This document shows, piece by piece, positions 1 through 7,511 of a DNA stretch of 19,926 bases. Positions within the stretch are counted from its first letter, which is position 1. Each line of letters begins with the position of its first letter. The translations under genes were made by a program, and so were the position numbers. The notes under the pieces were generated by a model. It was given only the letters and a program-made list of their open reading frames with translations. It was not told where the DNA came from and searched no databases. The stretch comes from Flavobacteriales bacterium (GTDB lineage Bacteria > Bacteroidota > Bacteroidia > Flavobacteriales_E > Vicingaceae), in assembly GCA_020635825.1 (NCBI GenBank), contig JACJZA010000031.1:1-19926 (forward strand). The letters run 5' to 3'.

Positions 1-1031
1 GTAAGTCTGGGCCGGCAATGATGAAGCGATTTGCTGTTACTTCTATTACCAGAGATAAAGAATATGACTTAACAAAAGGTTCTTCCGGTTCTAAAGTATT
101 GTGGTTTACAGCTAATCCAAATGGGGAAGCAGAAACACTTTCCATTAAATTAAAGCCTAAACCAAATGTTCGTAAGTTGAAATTTGAGTTGGATTTTTCT
201 GAACTAGCCATTAAAGGTAGAGCGGCTTCTGGAAATATTGTAACAAAGTACCCAATAGCAAAAATAGAATTGAAGGAGAAAGGTTTATCGACTCTTTCGG
301 CAAGAAAAATATGGTTTGATGATACTGTTCAACGTTTAAATTCGGATGGTAGAGGTGAATTTTTGGGTGAGTTTAAAGCTGAAGATAAAATATTAACCAT
401 CATGCAAAGTGGTGAATATCAATTAACAGGCTTTGATTTGTTTACCAAGTTTGATGATGAAATGATAGTGATTGAGAAATGGAATCCAAACAAGCCTGTA
501 TCAGCAATTTATTTTGATGGAGAAAAGGAACAATATACAGTAAAACGCTTTTTGGTAGAGCCAACCGATAAAAAGGTATCATTTATCACCGATAATGAAA
601 AATCATACTTGGAGATTATTTCAACCGATTGGTTGCCACAAATACAAGTTAATTTTTCAAAGGTAAAAGGAATAGAAAAGGAACCAGAAATAATAAATTT
701 GAATGAGTTTATAGCTGTAAAAGGATTAAAAGCCATTGGTAATAGGTTGACTACTTATAAGGTTAAAAATATTGATTTATTAGAACCTCTACCTTATGAT
801 GAGCCTGAAGTGGAAGAAGACTTAACGGAAGAAGAAGATTCAGACGAACTTATTTCAGATGATTACACTAACTCAAATGAGGCTGATGAATCTATTGAGG
901 ACGTAGAAGATAAAAATGTTTCTGAAGATATAAGTAATGAAGAAATTAAGCTTCAACCAGAAGATAAAAAACCGAAAATAAGTCCAATAAAAGATGTGGA
1001 TGATGAAAATAACCAAATGAGTTTATTTTAA
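1..1031 (+). CDS. parC: DNA topoisomerase IV subunit A, C-terminal part (5' end outside window)
   Basis: Subunit A of type IIA topoisomerase IV cuts and rejoins DNA and unlinks daughter chromosomes together with ParE. Only the C-terminal part is here. The frame is open to the left edge: codons from position 3 read K-S-G-P-A before the first ATG at 18, so that ATG is internal. The visible part is the post-catalytic beta-propeller-like region (about residues 1-262 of the visible protein, with a KxGPAMMKRF start and the phrase SARKIWFDDTV). It is followed by a roughly 75-residue, very acidic, low-complexity tail ending in QMSLF. The stop overlaps the next ATG by 1 nt (TAATG). The ParC rather than GyrA call rests on the family resemblance of this C-terminus and the lack of repeated GyrA-box blades. 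It is a strong but not absolute assignment. Confidence 0.87.
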   Translation, partial: KSGPAMMKRFAVTSITRDKEYDLTKGSSGSKVLWFTANPNGEAETLSIKLKPKPNVRKLKFELDFSELAIKGRAASGNIVTKYPIAKIELKEKGLSTLSARKIWFDDTVQRLNSDGRGEFLGEFKAEDKILTIMQSGEYQLTGFDLFTKFDDEMIVIEKWNPNKPVSAIYFDGEKEQYTVKRFLVEPTDKKVSFITDNEKSYLEIISTDWLPQIQVNFSKVKGIEKEPEIINLNEFIAVKGLKAIGNRLTTYKVKNIDLLEPLPYDEPEVEEDLTEEEDSDELISDDYTNSNEADESIEDVEDKNVSEDISNEEIKLQPEDKKPKISPIKDVDDENNQMSLF

Positions 1032-1660
1032 TGAGTATTACGCTGATTATTATTGTTATTACAGTTGTCGTTTCATTAATGGCTAACAACAATAGTGAGT
1101 TATATTCTAAGCTTCTTTTTAATCCCTATTTGGTTTCAGAAAGAAAAGAATGGCATCGTTTGTTTACTCACGCATTTATTCACGATAACACCAACATATT
1201 TCATTTAATATTCAACATGTATGTGTTGTATTCTTTCGGAAATGCCATAGAGACTTTTTTATCCTATTCATTAGGTTCTAAAGCTTTTTTATTTTATTTA
1301 TTTATCTATTTTGGTGGAATTTTAGCAGCATCAGTTCCTGCTATGATTAAGCATAAAAATAACTATGGCTATAATTCAGTTGGTGCTTCGGGAGCTGTGT
1401 CTGCTGTGTTGTTTTCTGCTATTGCATTTATGCCACTTCAAGGTGGTATTGGAATTTTGTTTTTACCCTTTACAATGCCTCCCATTGTTTTTGGGGCTTT
1501 ATACATAGCTTACGAGATGTATATGGATAAAAGAGGAGGAACCAACATTGCTCATGACGCTCACATAGGTGGTGCGGTCTATGGTTTTTTATTTACTCTT
1601 TTATTTATTCCCGGTGTGTTTTCTAACTTTTTTAGTCAAATTTTAGCCTACTTTAATTAA
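1031..1660 (+). CDS. Rhomboid family intramembrane serine protease
   Basis: A 209-residue polytopic membrane protein of the rhomboid family, which cleaves membrane-spanning substrates inside the inner membrane. The expected elements are present. HxxxN spans His58-Asn62 in a helix (FHLIFNMYVLY). The catalytic serine is Ser120 in GASGAVS and the catalytic histidine is His178 in AHIGG, near the last helix. About six hydrophobic segments match the minimal six-TM bacterial form, with a WHRLFTH loop near residues 41-47 typical of the family. ATG overlaps the parC stop by 1 nt, and its own stop overlaps the next ATG by 1 nt, so it sits inside a translationally coupled operon. The substrate is unknown and the context (topoisomerase, heptose phosphatase) does not indicate one. 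Confidence 0.92.
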   Translation: MSITLIIIVITVVVSLMANNNSELYSKLLFNPYLVSERKEWHRLFTHAFIHDNTNIFHLIFNMYVLYSFGNAIETFLSYSLGSKAFLFYLFIYFGGILAASVPAMIKHKNNYGYNSVGASGAVSAVLFSAIAFMPLQGGIGILFLPFTMPPIVFGALYIAYEMYMDKRGGTNIAHDAHIGGAVYGFLFTLLFIPGVFSNFFSQILAYFN

Positions 1661-2151
1661 TGCGTAAAGTTATTTTTTTAGATCGTGATGGGGTTATTAA
1701 TATTGAACGTGGTGATTATACCTATAAAGTAGAAGATTTTAAAATTGTACCCGGTCTTTTTGATGCACTTCATATCCTTAAATCTAGTGGTTATGAATTT
1801 ATTGTTATTACAAACCAAGGAGGAATTTCTAAAGGATTATATAACCATCAAGATGTTTTTGACGTACACCATTACATGAATAACTTGTTTCATGATGCTG
1901 AATTATCTATTTTAGATATTTATTATTGTCCGCATCATGCAATTAATGAAAAATGCATTTGCAGAAAACCGGATTCATTAATGTTGGAAAAGGCAATTGC
2001 AAAATACAATGTAGATGTTGGAAATTCTTATTTTATAGGAGACAGTAGAAGAGATGAATTAGCTGGTCAAAAAATAGGAATGAAGACAATAAAAGTGGTT
2101 AAAAACGAAAATTTAAATCAATATTTAGACTTAATCAACCTAACAATTTGA
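1660..2151 (+). CDS. gmhB: HAD phosphatase, D-glycero-D-manno-heptose-1,7-bisphosphate 7-phosphatase type
   Basis: A 163-residue HAD-IIIA phosphatase. GmhB removes the 7-phosphate from heptose bisphosphate on the way to ADP-heptose for lipopolysaccharide. Visible motifs are D8xD10 (DRDGV, nucleophile and acid/base), T51-N52-Q53, the GmhB-type zinc cluster C90-x-H92...C99-x-C101, Lys103, and GDSRRD at 127-132 with Asp128 and Asp132. The zinc cluster distinguishes GmhB and the related HisB N-domain from other HAD enzymes. The length fits a somewhat short GmhB (usually about 175-190). No other heptose gene lies in the window, so the substrate is inferred from the family. ATG overlaps the rhomboid stop by 1 nt. 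Confidence 0.88.
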   Translation: MRKVIFLDRDGVINIERGDYTYKVEDFKIVPGLFDALHILKSSGYEFIVITNQGGISKGLYNHQDVFDVHHYMNNLFHDAELSILDIYYCPHHAINEKCICRKPDSLMLEKAIAKYNVDVGNSYFIGDSRRDELAGQKIGMKTIKVVKNENLNQYLDLINLTI

Positions 2152-2999
2152 GTCAAGAACTTTATATCAATTATAACGGAAATCATTATAATAATGAAGA
2201 TAAAATATTTTCTGTAAATAATCGTGCATTTAAGTTTGGAGATGGCTTGTTTGAAACCATCAGAGTATGTAATGGTCAATTATGTTTTGTAGAAGACCAT
2301 TTTAAAAGACTAAAAAAAGGGATGGAGCTGTTAAAAATGAAATCTTCTAATATTTCATTTAATGACTTAAAACATCAGATTGAAGAATTATTGATTAAAA
2401 ATCAAATTACTGAAGGAGGTAGGGTTAGGCTAACTGTTTTTAGGGAAGCAGAAGGGTTTTATGTTCCTTTTAATGAGAAAAAAGGCTATACCATTGAAGC
2501 TAAACCTTTAGAAAATAATCTCTATTTTGTTAATGAAAAAGGATTAAGGGTCGACCTTTATACTGAACACCGAAGAAGCACATCTAAGCTTTCTAATATT
2601 AAAACAACCAACAGTATTCAAAATGTACTGGCAGGAATATTTTGTATTGAAAATGAATTAGATGAAGCATTGGTAACAAATAAACATGGTCGTATTGCGG
2701 AGTCGGTAAGCTCAAATGTTTTTTTATATAAAAACAATAACATTTATACACCTGCATTAGAAGAAGGAAGTTTAGATGGTATAATGCGTAAGCAAATATT
2801 GAGAATTGCCGAAAACTTAAAAATTAATGTGTTTGAAGGAATGGTAAATGGAAGCATGTTGTTGCAAGCTGATGAATTGTTTTTAACCAACGTGGTAAAA
2901 GGAATTCAATGGGTAAGTTCTTACAAGGAGAAAACTTATAATAACGAAGCGGCAAAGTTGTTTACTCAACACTTAAATGAGTTAATTTCTGGCAATTAA
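2148..2999 (+). CDS. Class IV PLP aminotransferase, probable aminodeoxychorismate lyase (PabC-like)
   Basis: A 283-residue fold-type IV PLP enzyme. The family includes 4-amino-4-deoxychorismate lyase (folate synthesis), branched-chain aminotransferase and D-amino acid aminotransferase. The N-terminus (YINYNG, then NNRAFKFGDGLFETIRV) is the standard family opening, Lys152 in NIKTTN is the likely Schiff-base lysine, and AESVSSN at 184-190 is the PLP-phosphate/glutamate motif. The length and the LFLTNVVKGIQWV segment near 244-256 favour PabC over IlvE, with moderate confidence. The start is TTG at 2148, overlapping the gmhB stop as TTGA. No in-frame ATG lies before the conserved N-terminal motifs, which supports TTG. 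The 3' end overlaps the convergent outer-membrane gene by 18 nt. Confidence 0.87.
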   Translation: MSQELYINYNGNHYNNEDKIFSVNNRAFKFGDGLFETIRVCNGQLCFVEDHFKRLKKGMELLKMKSSNISFNDLKHQIEELLIKNQITEGGRVRLTVFREAEGFYVPFNEKKGYTIEAKPLENNLYFVNEKGLRVDLYTEHRRSTSKLSNIKTTNSIQNVLAGIFCIENELDEALVTNKHGRIAESVSSNVFLYKNNNIYTPALEEGSLDGIMRKQILRIAENLKINVFEGMVNGSMLLQADELFLTNVVKGIQWVSSYKEKTYNNEAAKLFTQHLNELISGN

Positions 3000-3752
3000 C
3001 ATCCTTACTGCAAAAAATGGAAGTACACCACCACTAACCTGATAACGGCTACTTCTAACATCATTAAACAATAATGGCATTACACCTACATTTAAAGAAT
3101 ATTTTCTTTTAATAATAAATTTCAATCCTGCTCCACCACTAAAAAGGTTGTAATTAGTAAAATAATAACCATCAACAATTAAATACAGGTATTTGTTTAA
3201 TTGATTTTGATAGCCTGCATTTATAGTGTGGAAATAAAACTCATTATTTTCATTTACAACATCAATATTGCTGTAAACATAATGAAACCCTGTTCCGATA
3301 GTAAAATTCCTTTGATAATCACCAAATGTTAATTGAGCACTGGCTCCTGTAAAAAATATAGTGGTATCTTTTAATGAAGCAGTAAAATCTCCCATTGAAG
3401 CAGTAAAAGAAACAGTATGATTTTCTCCTTCATGTATTTGTTGTTTAACAGAAGCTATCAAACTTCCAAATAAAGACATATTAGCCGTAAGCGTAGTTTT
3501 TGAACTAATACCATAACTGCATTTAAAGAATATAATATCGTTACTGGCTAAACGAAAATCTCTAGAACTTAGAGTAAATGCTGTAGGAGAAGTAAAGTAG
3601 CTTGTATAATCAGGATTGGGAACATCACTAATTGATTTTTTGATGACAGGTTTGTCCAAATCATTGACATCAATCACATAATCATCCTGTGCATACGCAA
3701 AAAAAGAAAACAAACCAAATAAAGAAACAAAGGAAAAACCTTTTAACATCAT
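2982..3752 (-). CDS. Predicted outer-membrane beta-barrel protein, unknown family
   Basis: A 256-residue protein I cannot assign to a named family. It has a Sec signal peptide (hydrophobic core about 5-19, cleavage likely after AYA at 21, before QDD). The rest is alternating hydrophobic/aromatic strands separated by short polar turns, and the protein ends in a strand rich in F, V and M. This pattern fits a small outer-membrane beta-barrel of about ten strands. It starts 7 nt after the yqgE stop with a purine-rich GAAGGG just upstream, so it is probably cotranscribed with yqgE. ATG codons at 3752 and 3749 are adjacent and either could be used. Its C-terminus overlaps the convergent PabC-like gene. 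Confidence 0.75.
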   Translation of the reverse strand: MMLKGFSFVSLFGLFSFFAYAQDDYVIDVNDLDKPVIKKSISDVPNPDYTSYFTSPTAFTLSSRDFRLASNDIIFFKCSYGISSKTTLTANMSLFGSLIASVKQQIHEGENHTVSFTASMGDFTASLKDTTIFFTGASAQLTFGDYQRNFTIGTGFHYVYSNIDVVNENNEFYFHTINAGYQNQLNKYLYLIVDGYYFTNYNLFSGGAGLKFIIKRKYSLNVGVMPLLFNDVRSSRYQVSGGVLPFFAVRMLIARN

Positions 3753-3759
3753 CCCTTCA

Positions 3760-4353
3760 TTAATTTAAATTGGGATGTTCAGGGAAATGAGATAATAGAG
3801 CGTGTTTGTTACTCATATTCTGTAGGGTATTTTGCCATAACTGAGGATTGTTTAAATCTGACATGGTAAGTTGATTGGCATCAGAAATAATCCATGATTC
3901 GTGTTTGATTTCATTGTTCAGTTGTTGGAAATCCCATCCGGAATAACCCAAAAAGAATTTAATTTCATGAGGAAAAATTTCGTTATTGGCAATCATGTCT
4001 TTAAGCTGATTAAAATTACCTGCCCAATATAATTGGTCAGAAATTTGTTCACTTCCTTCTATAAATTTTCCTTGAGTGTGTATGTAAAATAAGTTATCAG
4101 GATCAACAGGACCACCCATATAAACTTGAGTTGAGAACTCAGGAAAATCGATCAACACATCATTTACGGTAATATCTAAAGGTCTGTTTAATATAAAGCC
4201 AAAACAGTTATTTTTTTTGTATTCTGTAAGCAAAACTACAGAGCGTTTAAAGTATGGGTCTTCCATAAAAGGTTCTGCAATCAATAGTCTGCCTTTTTGA
4301 GGTTTAAGTTTGTTTAGCTCAGTAACAGTATAATCTAAAGGATTTAAGTCCAT
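3760..4353 (-). CDS. yqgE: YqgE/AlgH family protein
   Basis: A 197-residue member of the YqgE/AlgH family (DUF179), cytosolic and widespread, with no settled biochemical function. Landmarks seen: GRLLIAEPFMEDPYFKRSVV near 21-40, a GFILNRP motif near 52-58, GGPV near 80-83, and GYSGWDFQQLNNE near 136-148, which matches the family's GYxGWxxGQLExE block. It is the first gene of a two-gene unit with the beta-barrel gene. A plausible Bacteroidota promoter lies 20-50 bp upstream. Family assignment is firm; the role is unknown. Confidence 0.93.
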   Translation of the reverse strand: MDLNPLDYTVTELNKLKPQKGRLLIAEPFMEDPYFKRSVVLLTEYKKNNCFGFILNRPLDITVNDVLIDFPEFSTQVYMGGPVDPDNLFYIHTQGKFIEGSEQISDQLYWAGNFNQLKDMIANNEIFPHEIKFFLGYSGWDFQQLNNEIKHESWIISDANQLTMSDLNNPQLWQNTLQNMSNKHALLSHFPEHPNLN

Positions 4354-4361
4354 TTTAAAGC

Positions 4362-4402
4362 ATATTTATTAATAAATATAATTAAAATATAAATAGCTCA
4401 AA
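4362..4402 (-). promoter_or_regulatory. Candidate yqgE promoter with adjacent palindrome
   Basis: Read on the minus strand, TTTG (4402-4399) is followed 18 bp later by TATATTTA (4380-4373), matching 7 of 8 positions of the Bacteroidota -33/-7 pattern TTTG-N17-23-TAnnTTTG. Overlapping the -7 is a perfect 18-bp palindrome, ATATTTATTAATAAATAT (4362-4379), which could be an operator. In such AT-rich DNA it could also be chance. Confidence 0.45.
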
Positions 4403-4420
4403 AAAATAAATCCGATTAAT

Positions 4421-4428
4421 TAGTTTTG
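4421..4428 (+). promoter_or_regulatory. Candidate pdxH -7 promoter element
   Basis: TAGTTTTG matches the Bacteroidota -7 consensus TAnnTTTG exactly. It predicts transcription from about 4434, so the ATG at 4449 would have a leader of about 15 nt. That favours ATG over the in-frame TTG at 4437. No convincing -33 TTTG is visible. Confidence 0.5.
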
Positions 4429-4448
4429 TTATTGAATTGCTAACCAAT

Positions 4449-5099
4449 ATGGAAGAGTTACAGAATTATTTAAATGCTATTAGACGTGATTTTACAGATA
4501 AACCTTTAAATGAAGATTCTGTAAATAAAAATCCGTTTTTGCAATTTAGTGTTTGGTTTGAAGAAGCTGTAAATGCTCAAATTTTAGACCCTTATGCAAT
4601 GTCTCTTTCTACTGTAAATAAAGAAGGGCAACCTTCTACGCGTATTGTTTACTTGCGTCATATTAGCGAAGAAGGCTTGGTTTTTTACACCAATTATACC
4701 AGCCATAAAGGAGAAGATGTTAGTGTTAATAATAAAGTGGCAATCAATTTTTTTTGGGGAGAATTGGAGCGACAAATTAGGGTGGAAGGTGTGGTAAGAA
4801 AAGTAAGTGAAGAAATGTCGGATAAGTATTTTGCTCAACGACCACGAGAAAGCCAAATTGGTGCTTGGGCTTCTGACCAAAGTAGTAAAATAAATAACCG
4901 AATAGAATTAGAAGAACTGGTAAAACACTTTACTGAAAAGTTTAAAGATACAGAAGTGCCTCGACCACCACATTGGGGAGGATATATTGTAGAACCACAA
5001 AAGTTTGAGTTTTGGCAAGGGCGACCAAGCCGTTTACATGATAGATTGGTTTATTCTAAAGAAGGAAATAATTGGCTCATTTCCAGATTAGCTCCTTGA
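4449..5099 (+). CDS. pdxH: Pyridoxamine/pyridoxine 5'-phosphate oxidase
   Basis: An FMN-dependent cytosolic enzyme of 216 residues that oxidises pyridoxine or pyridoxamine 5'-phosphate to pyridoxal 5'-phosphate, the last step of vitamin B6 synthesis and salvage. Visible motifs: STRIVYLR near 63-70 and FYTNYTSHKG near 79-88 (FMN and substrate contacts), QIGAWAS near 136-142, PPHWGGY near 173-179, the PNPOx signature FEFWQGRPSRLHDR at 186-199, and the C-terminal RLAP. The frame is open to a TTG at 4437, but the ATG at 4449 is preferred because it matches family starts and the predicted promoter spacing. It supplies the cofactor used by the upstream PabC-like enzyme, but there is no operon link because the two genes are separated by minus-strand genes. 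Confidence 0.97.
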   Translation: MEELQNYLNAIRRDFTDKPLNEDSVNKNPFLQFSVWFEEAVNAQILDPYAMSLSTVNKEGQPSTRIVYLRHISEEGLVFYTNYTSHKGEDVSVNNKVAINFFWGELERQIRVEGVVRKVSEEMSDKYFAQRPRESQIGAWASDQSSKINNRIELEELVKHFTEKFKDTEVPRPPHWGGYIVEPQKFEFWQGRPSRLHDRLVYSKEGNNWLISRLAP

Positions 5100-5113
5100 T
5101 TATATTTTTATAA

Positions 5114-6037
5114 ATGAGTGATAATTTAAGAATAATAGAGCTTTTCAATAATCATTTTCCCGATTTTAAATTTAAATCACATCATATTACTTTCTTTCCT
5201 TCAAAAAAAAACATCAAGATTCTTGATAAACCCATTGGTAAATTAGAAAAAGATTTGTTTGCGGGTTTTATAGAAGAATTATATTTCAAAAAATTAGAAC
5301 CAACGTATATTTATCATTATTTACCTTTTCGATATTTGAAGAATATTTTAGAAAATAATAATCCTACAATAAGATTATATAATCTTTCAAAATATGTCAA
5401 AAACAAAAATGATTCTAAAGAATATTCTTATTTTATTGACAGAATAGGTTTGATTATTCCTAATGCTGAAAATTACCTCAATTCAATTATAGAAGATATG
5501 TTTATACTTAGTTGTACTACTGAGAAAAATTCAGATGATCATTGGAATTACTATGGGAAAAAAGAAGCTTCTTGCATTTGTTTTAATCTTGAAATTAAAA
5601 AAAGTAATCATGATGTTGATTTAAAAAATGTAGTTTATGAATCGGAATTAACAAAATTATTTTGCTTAAATCAGTGTTTGAAAGAAGAAATAGGATATTC
5701 ATTGGATATCTCTAAGGTATATTCATTTTCTAAATATGTGAAAAGGAGTTATTATGAATGGGAAAAAGAAATTAGAATTTGTTTTGATAATAATTCTCAT
5801 CAGATAGGTAAAAAGCTTAAATCTTTTTTAACTAATGGAAAAATAACCCAATCCAAAAATGATAAATATTTCAAAATAAAAGTTGATGAAACGAATAATA
5901 AATACATTGAAATTCCATTAGAAAATGATTTTTTTAAACTTACAGTGAAATCTATTCATACGAGAACAAATAATGAAGAGCTAAAAAGATTATGTAATAA
6001 TAAGGAGATTGAATTAATTATTGAATCTAATTTTTAG
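5114..6037 (+). CDS. DUF2971-like protein
   Basis: A 307-residue soluble protein of unknown function. Blocks resembling DUF2971 appear in order: YHYLPFRYLKNIL at 67-79 (family: YRY...L.NIL), N-D near 99-100 with K-E at 102-103 (family: nDP.E), ILSCTTEKNSDDHWNYYG at 131-148 (family: CFSe...WshYa) followed by a hydrophobic CICF strand, and a YEWEKEIRI block at 214-222 (family: W.yE.E.R). It is unusually rich in Lys, Asn and Ile and more AT-rich than its neighbours. It lies 14 nt after pdxH with no visible Shine-Dalgarno, and its last 11 nt overlap the convergent glycosyltransferase gene. Higher AT content and patchy family distribution suggest acquisition, but that is inference. Confidence 0.72.
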   Translation: MSDNLRIIELFNNHFPDFKFKSHHITFFPSKKNIKILDKPIGKLEKDLFAGFIEELYFKKLEPTYIYHYLPFRYLKNILENNNPTIRLYNLSKYVKNKNDSKEYSYFIDRIGLIIPNAENYLNSIIEDMFILSCTTEKNSDDHWNYYGKKEASCICFNLEIKKSNHDVDLKNVVYESELTKLFCLNQCLKEEIGYSLDISKVYSFSKYVKRSYYEWEKEIRICFDNNSHQIGKKLKSFLTNGKITQSKNDKYFKIKVDETNNKYIEIPLENDFFKLTVKSIHTRTNNEELKRLCNNKEIELIIESNF

Positions 6038-7511
6038 ATTTCATTTTATTAAAAACTATATTTTCTAACCCAAACAATCCCACCAATAAAATAGGCAAAA
6101 TAGGTAAGGTATATCGTTCTTCAATGCCTCGTTGAAAGAATGCTAAATAAGCGATGTAAATAAAGACGCTAAAGAATATTGCAAATCGTAGCTGATAATC
6201 CTCTTTGTGTATTTTAAAAGGTAAAAGAATAAAGATTAAGGCAATAAAACATAAAGAGTGTAAAGCGAAAAAGATAATTCTAAAAAATTCCATGATATAA
6301 TTTCCTCTAAATGTTTGTTGAAACATGTACATCGATAAATTGGAGTGGAATACCATGTTTTTGAATACTTTTAATGGTGAAACAACATAGTAACTCAACC
6401 AAAAATGTTGTTTGTATTCTTGGGTAAGTAAATTAAATTCTTCTACCACTTTTTGTTCTTCGGGAATAATACTATTCGGCATTGCTAGTCCATTTTCATA
6501 ATAAGGTTTTTGAATCAAAATGGCTTTCTGATAATCTTGAAAAACATTCATTAAACGTTCCTTTCCAAAATGTTGTGTTACTTCCTCAGGAAGTTGGTTG
6601 ACAATATTATTTATCTGAGATTCTGAAGCATTACCTTCTAAAGTATTTTTCCAAAAAGGAATCATATAACCATGCACTTTGCTTACATCTTCGTTCCATC
6701 CTAATGCAAAATTCCAAAAAGCTTTCAAAGGAGGGCGATACATGGTATTATTATCTTGATAATAAATAGGATGGAAGCCAATAAATTCATTGGTGATTCG
6801 ATAATTTCTAATTTGCCAAATAGCCATGAAACTACTGGCAATTAATCCAAAGATGATGATTTTTTTGAACCAACGGTTGTAAGAATAAATAATGAAAACG
6901 GGCAGTAGTAATCCTAAAATTCCTAAAACTGGGCGAGTAATAAATAAAAAAGCAAAAACTAAAGAGGCTAATGTGAAATGTAAGTTTTTAGCTTTGTGAT
7001 GATAAACAGTATAGCCTTTAATTAGGAAATAAATGTAGATAATAACTAATGCAGGTGTAATACCTTCTGTGAGGGTGTAGGATAAAAATCCCATGGCAAA
7101 AGGAGTAATTCCATAAATAGCTGCAGCGACAAGAGCCCATTTGTCATTTTTAATTATGAAAGCACCTATTTTAAACAAGCAATAAACGGAAAGAGTAAAA
7201 AGCAGAATTTGAAAAACTTTTAAAATAGTTAAAGCTTGTGATTCACTTAATAGTAAACAACAATAATAAATGATTCCATAACCAGGAGGACGAAGAAAAT
7301 AACTAATGTCTCCGGGCATTTTATCTTTCCAAGTACCATTTTGATAGAATTCTTCTGCCGGACGAAGATAGCTCAAATCATCGTTGGTAATAATAGTAGA
7401 TCCATTTCTAAGTAGAGTTTCAGGAACAAAATGTAGATTTAAATAATTAAAGAAAAAAGCCGAGAACAACGACAATAAACAAACAATCCAAATTGGTCTG
7501 ATGTATCCCAT
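6027..7511 (-). CDS. GT-C fold membrane glycosyltransferase (GT39/ArnT-like)
   Basis: A 494-residue polytopic inner-membrane protein with about ten hydrophobic segments and a large hydrophilic loop near residues 240-370. After the first TM (about 7-27) comes a periplasmic loop with Asp44-Asp45 in TNDDLSYLRPAEEF, then RPPGYG at 74-79. This acidic-loop arrangement is typical of GT-C transferases, which use polyprenyl-phosphate sugars (dolichyl-P-mannose transferase and ArnT type). The acceptor and sugar are unknown. It is the last gene of an operon: its ATG overlaps the Nudix stop by 1 nt (TAATG). Confidence 0.8.
   Translation of the reverse strand: MGYIRPIWIVCLLSLFSAFFFNYLNLHFVPETLLRNGSTIITNDDLSYLRPAEEFYQNGTWKDKMPGDISYFLRPPGYGIIYYCCLLLSESQALTILKVFQILLFTLSVYCLFKIGAFIIKNDKWALVAAAIYGITPFAMGFLSYTLTEGITPALVIIYIYFLIKGYTVYHHKAKNLHFTLASLVFAFLFITRPVLGILGLLLPVFIIYSYNRWFKKIIIFGLIASSFMAIWQIRNYRITNEFIGFHPIYYQDNNTMYRPPLKAFWNFALGWNEDVSKVHGYMIPFWKNTLEGNASESQINNIVNQLPEEVTQHFGKERLMNVFQDYQKAILIQKPYYENGLAMPNSIIPEEQKVVEEFNLLTQEYKQHFWLSYYVVSPLKVFKNMVFHSNLSMYMFQQTFRGNYIMEFFRIIFFALHSLCFIALIFILLPFKIHKEDYQLRFAIFFSVFIYIAYLAFFQRGIEERYTLPILPILLVGLFGLENIVFNKMKSKN

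Noticed and set aside
18..20. ATG at 18 as the start of the first gene
   Set aside because: The frame is open to the left edge and the preceding codons (KSGPA) belong to the conserved protein, so the gene is cut by the window.
4437..4448. Upstream TTG start for pdxH
   Set aside because: The ATG at 4449 fits family N-termini and lies at a sensible distance from the -7 element; the TTG would sit almost at the transcription start.
5114..6037. DUF2971-like gene as part of a defence island
   Set aside because: Flanking genes are pdxH and a glycosyltransferase; no defence partner, toxin-antitoxin pair or mobile element is nearby.
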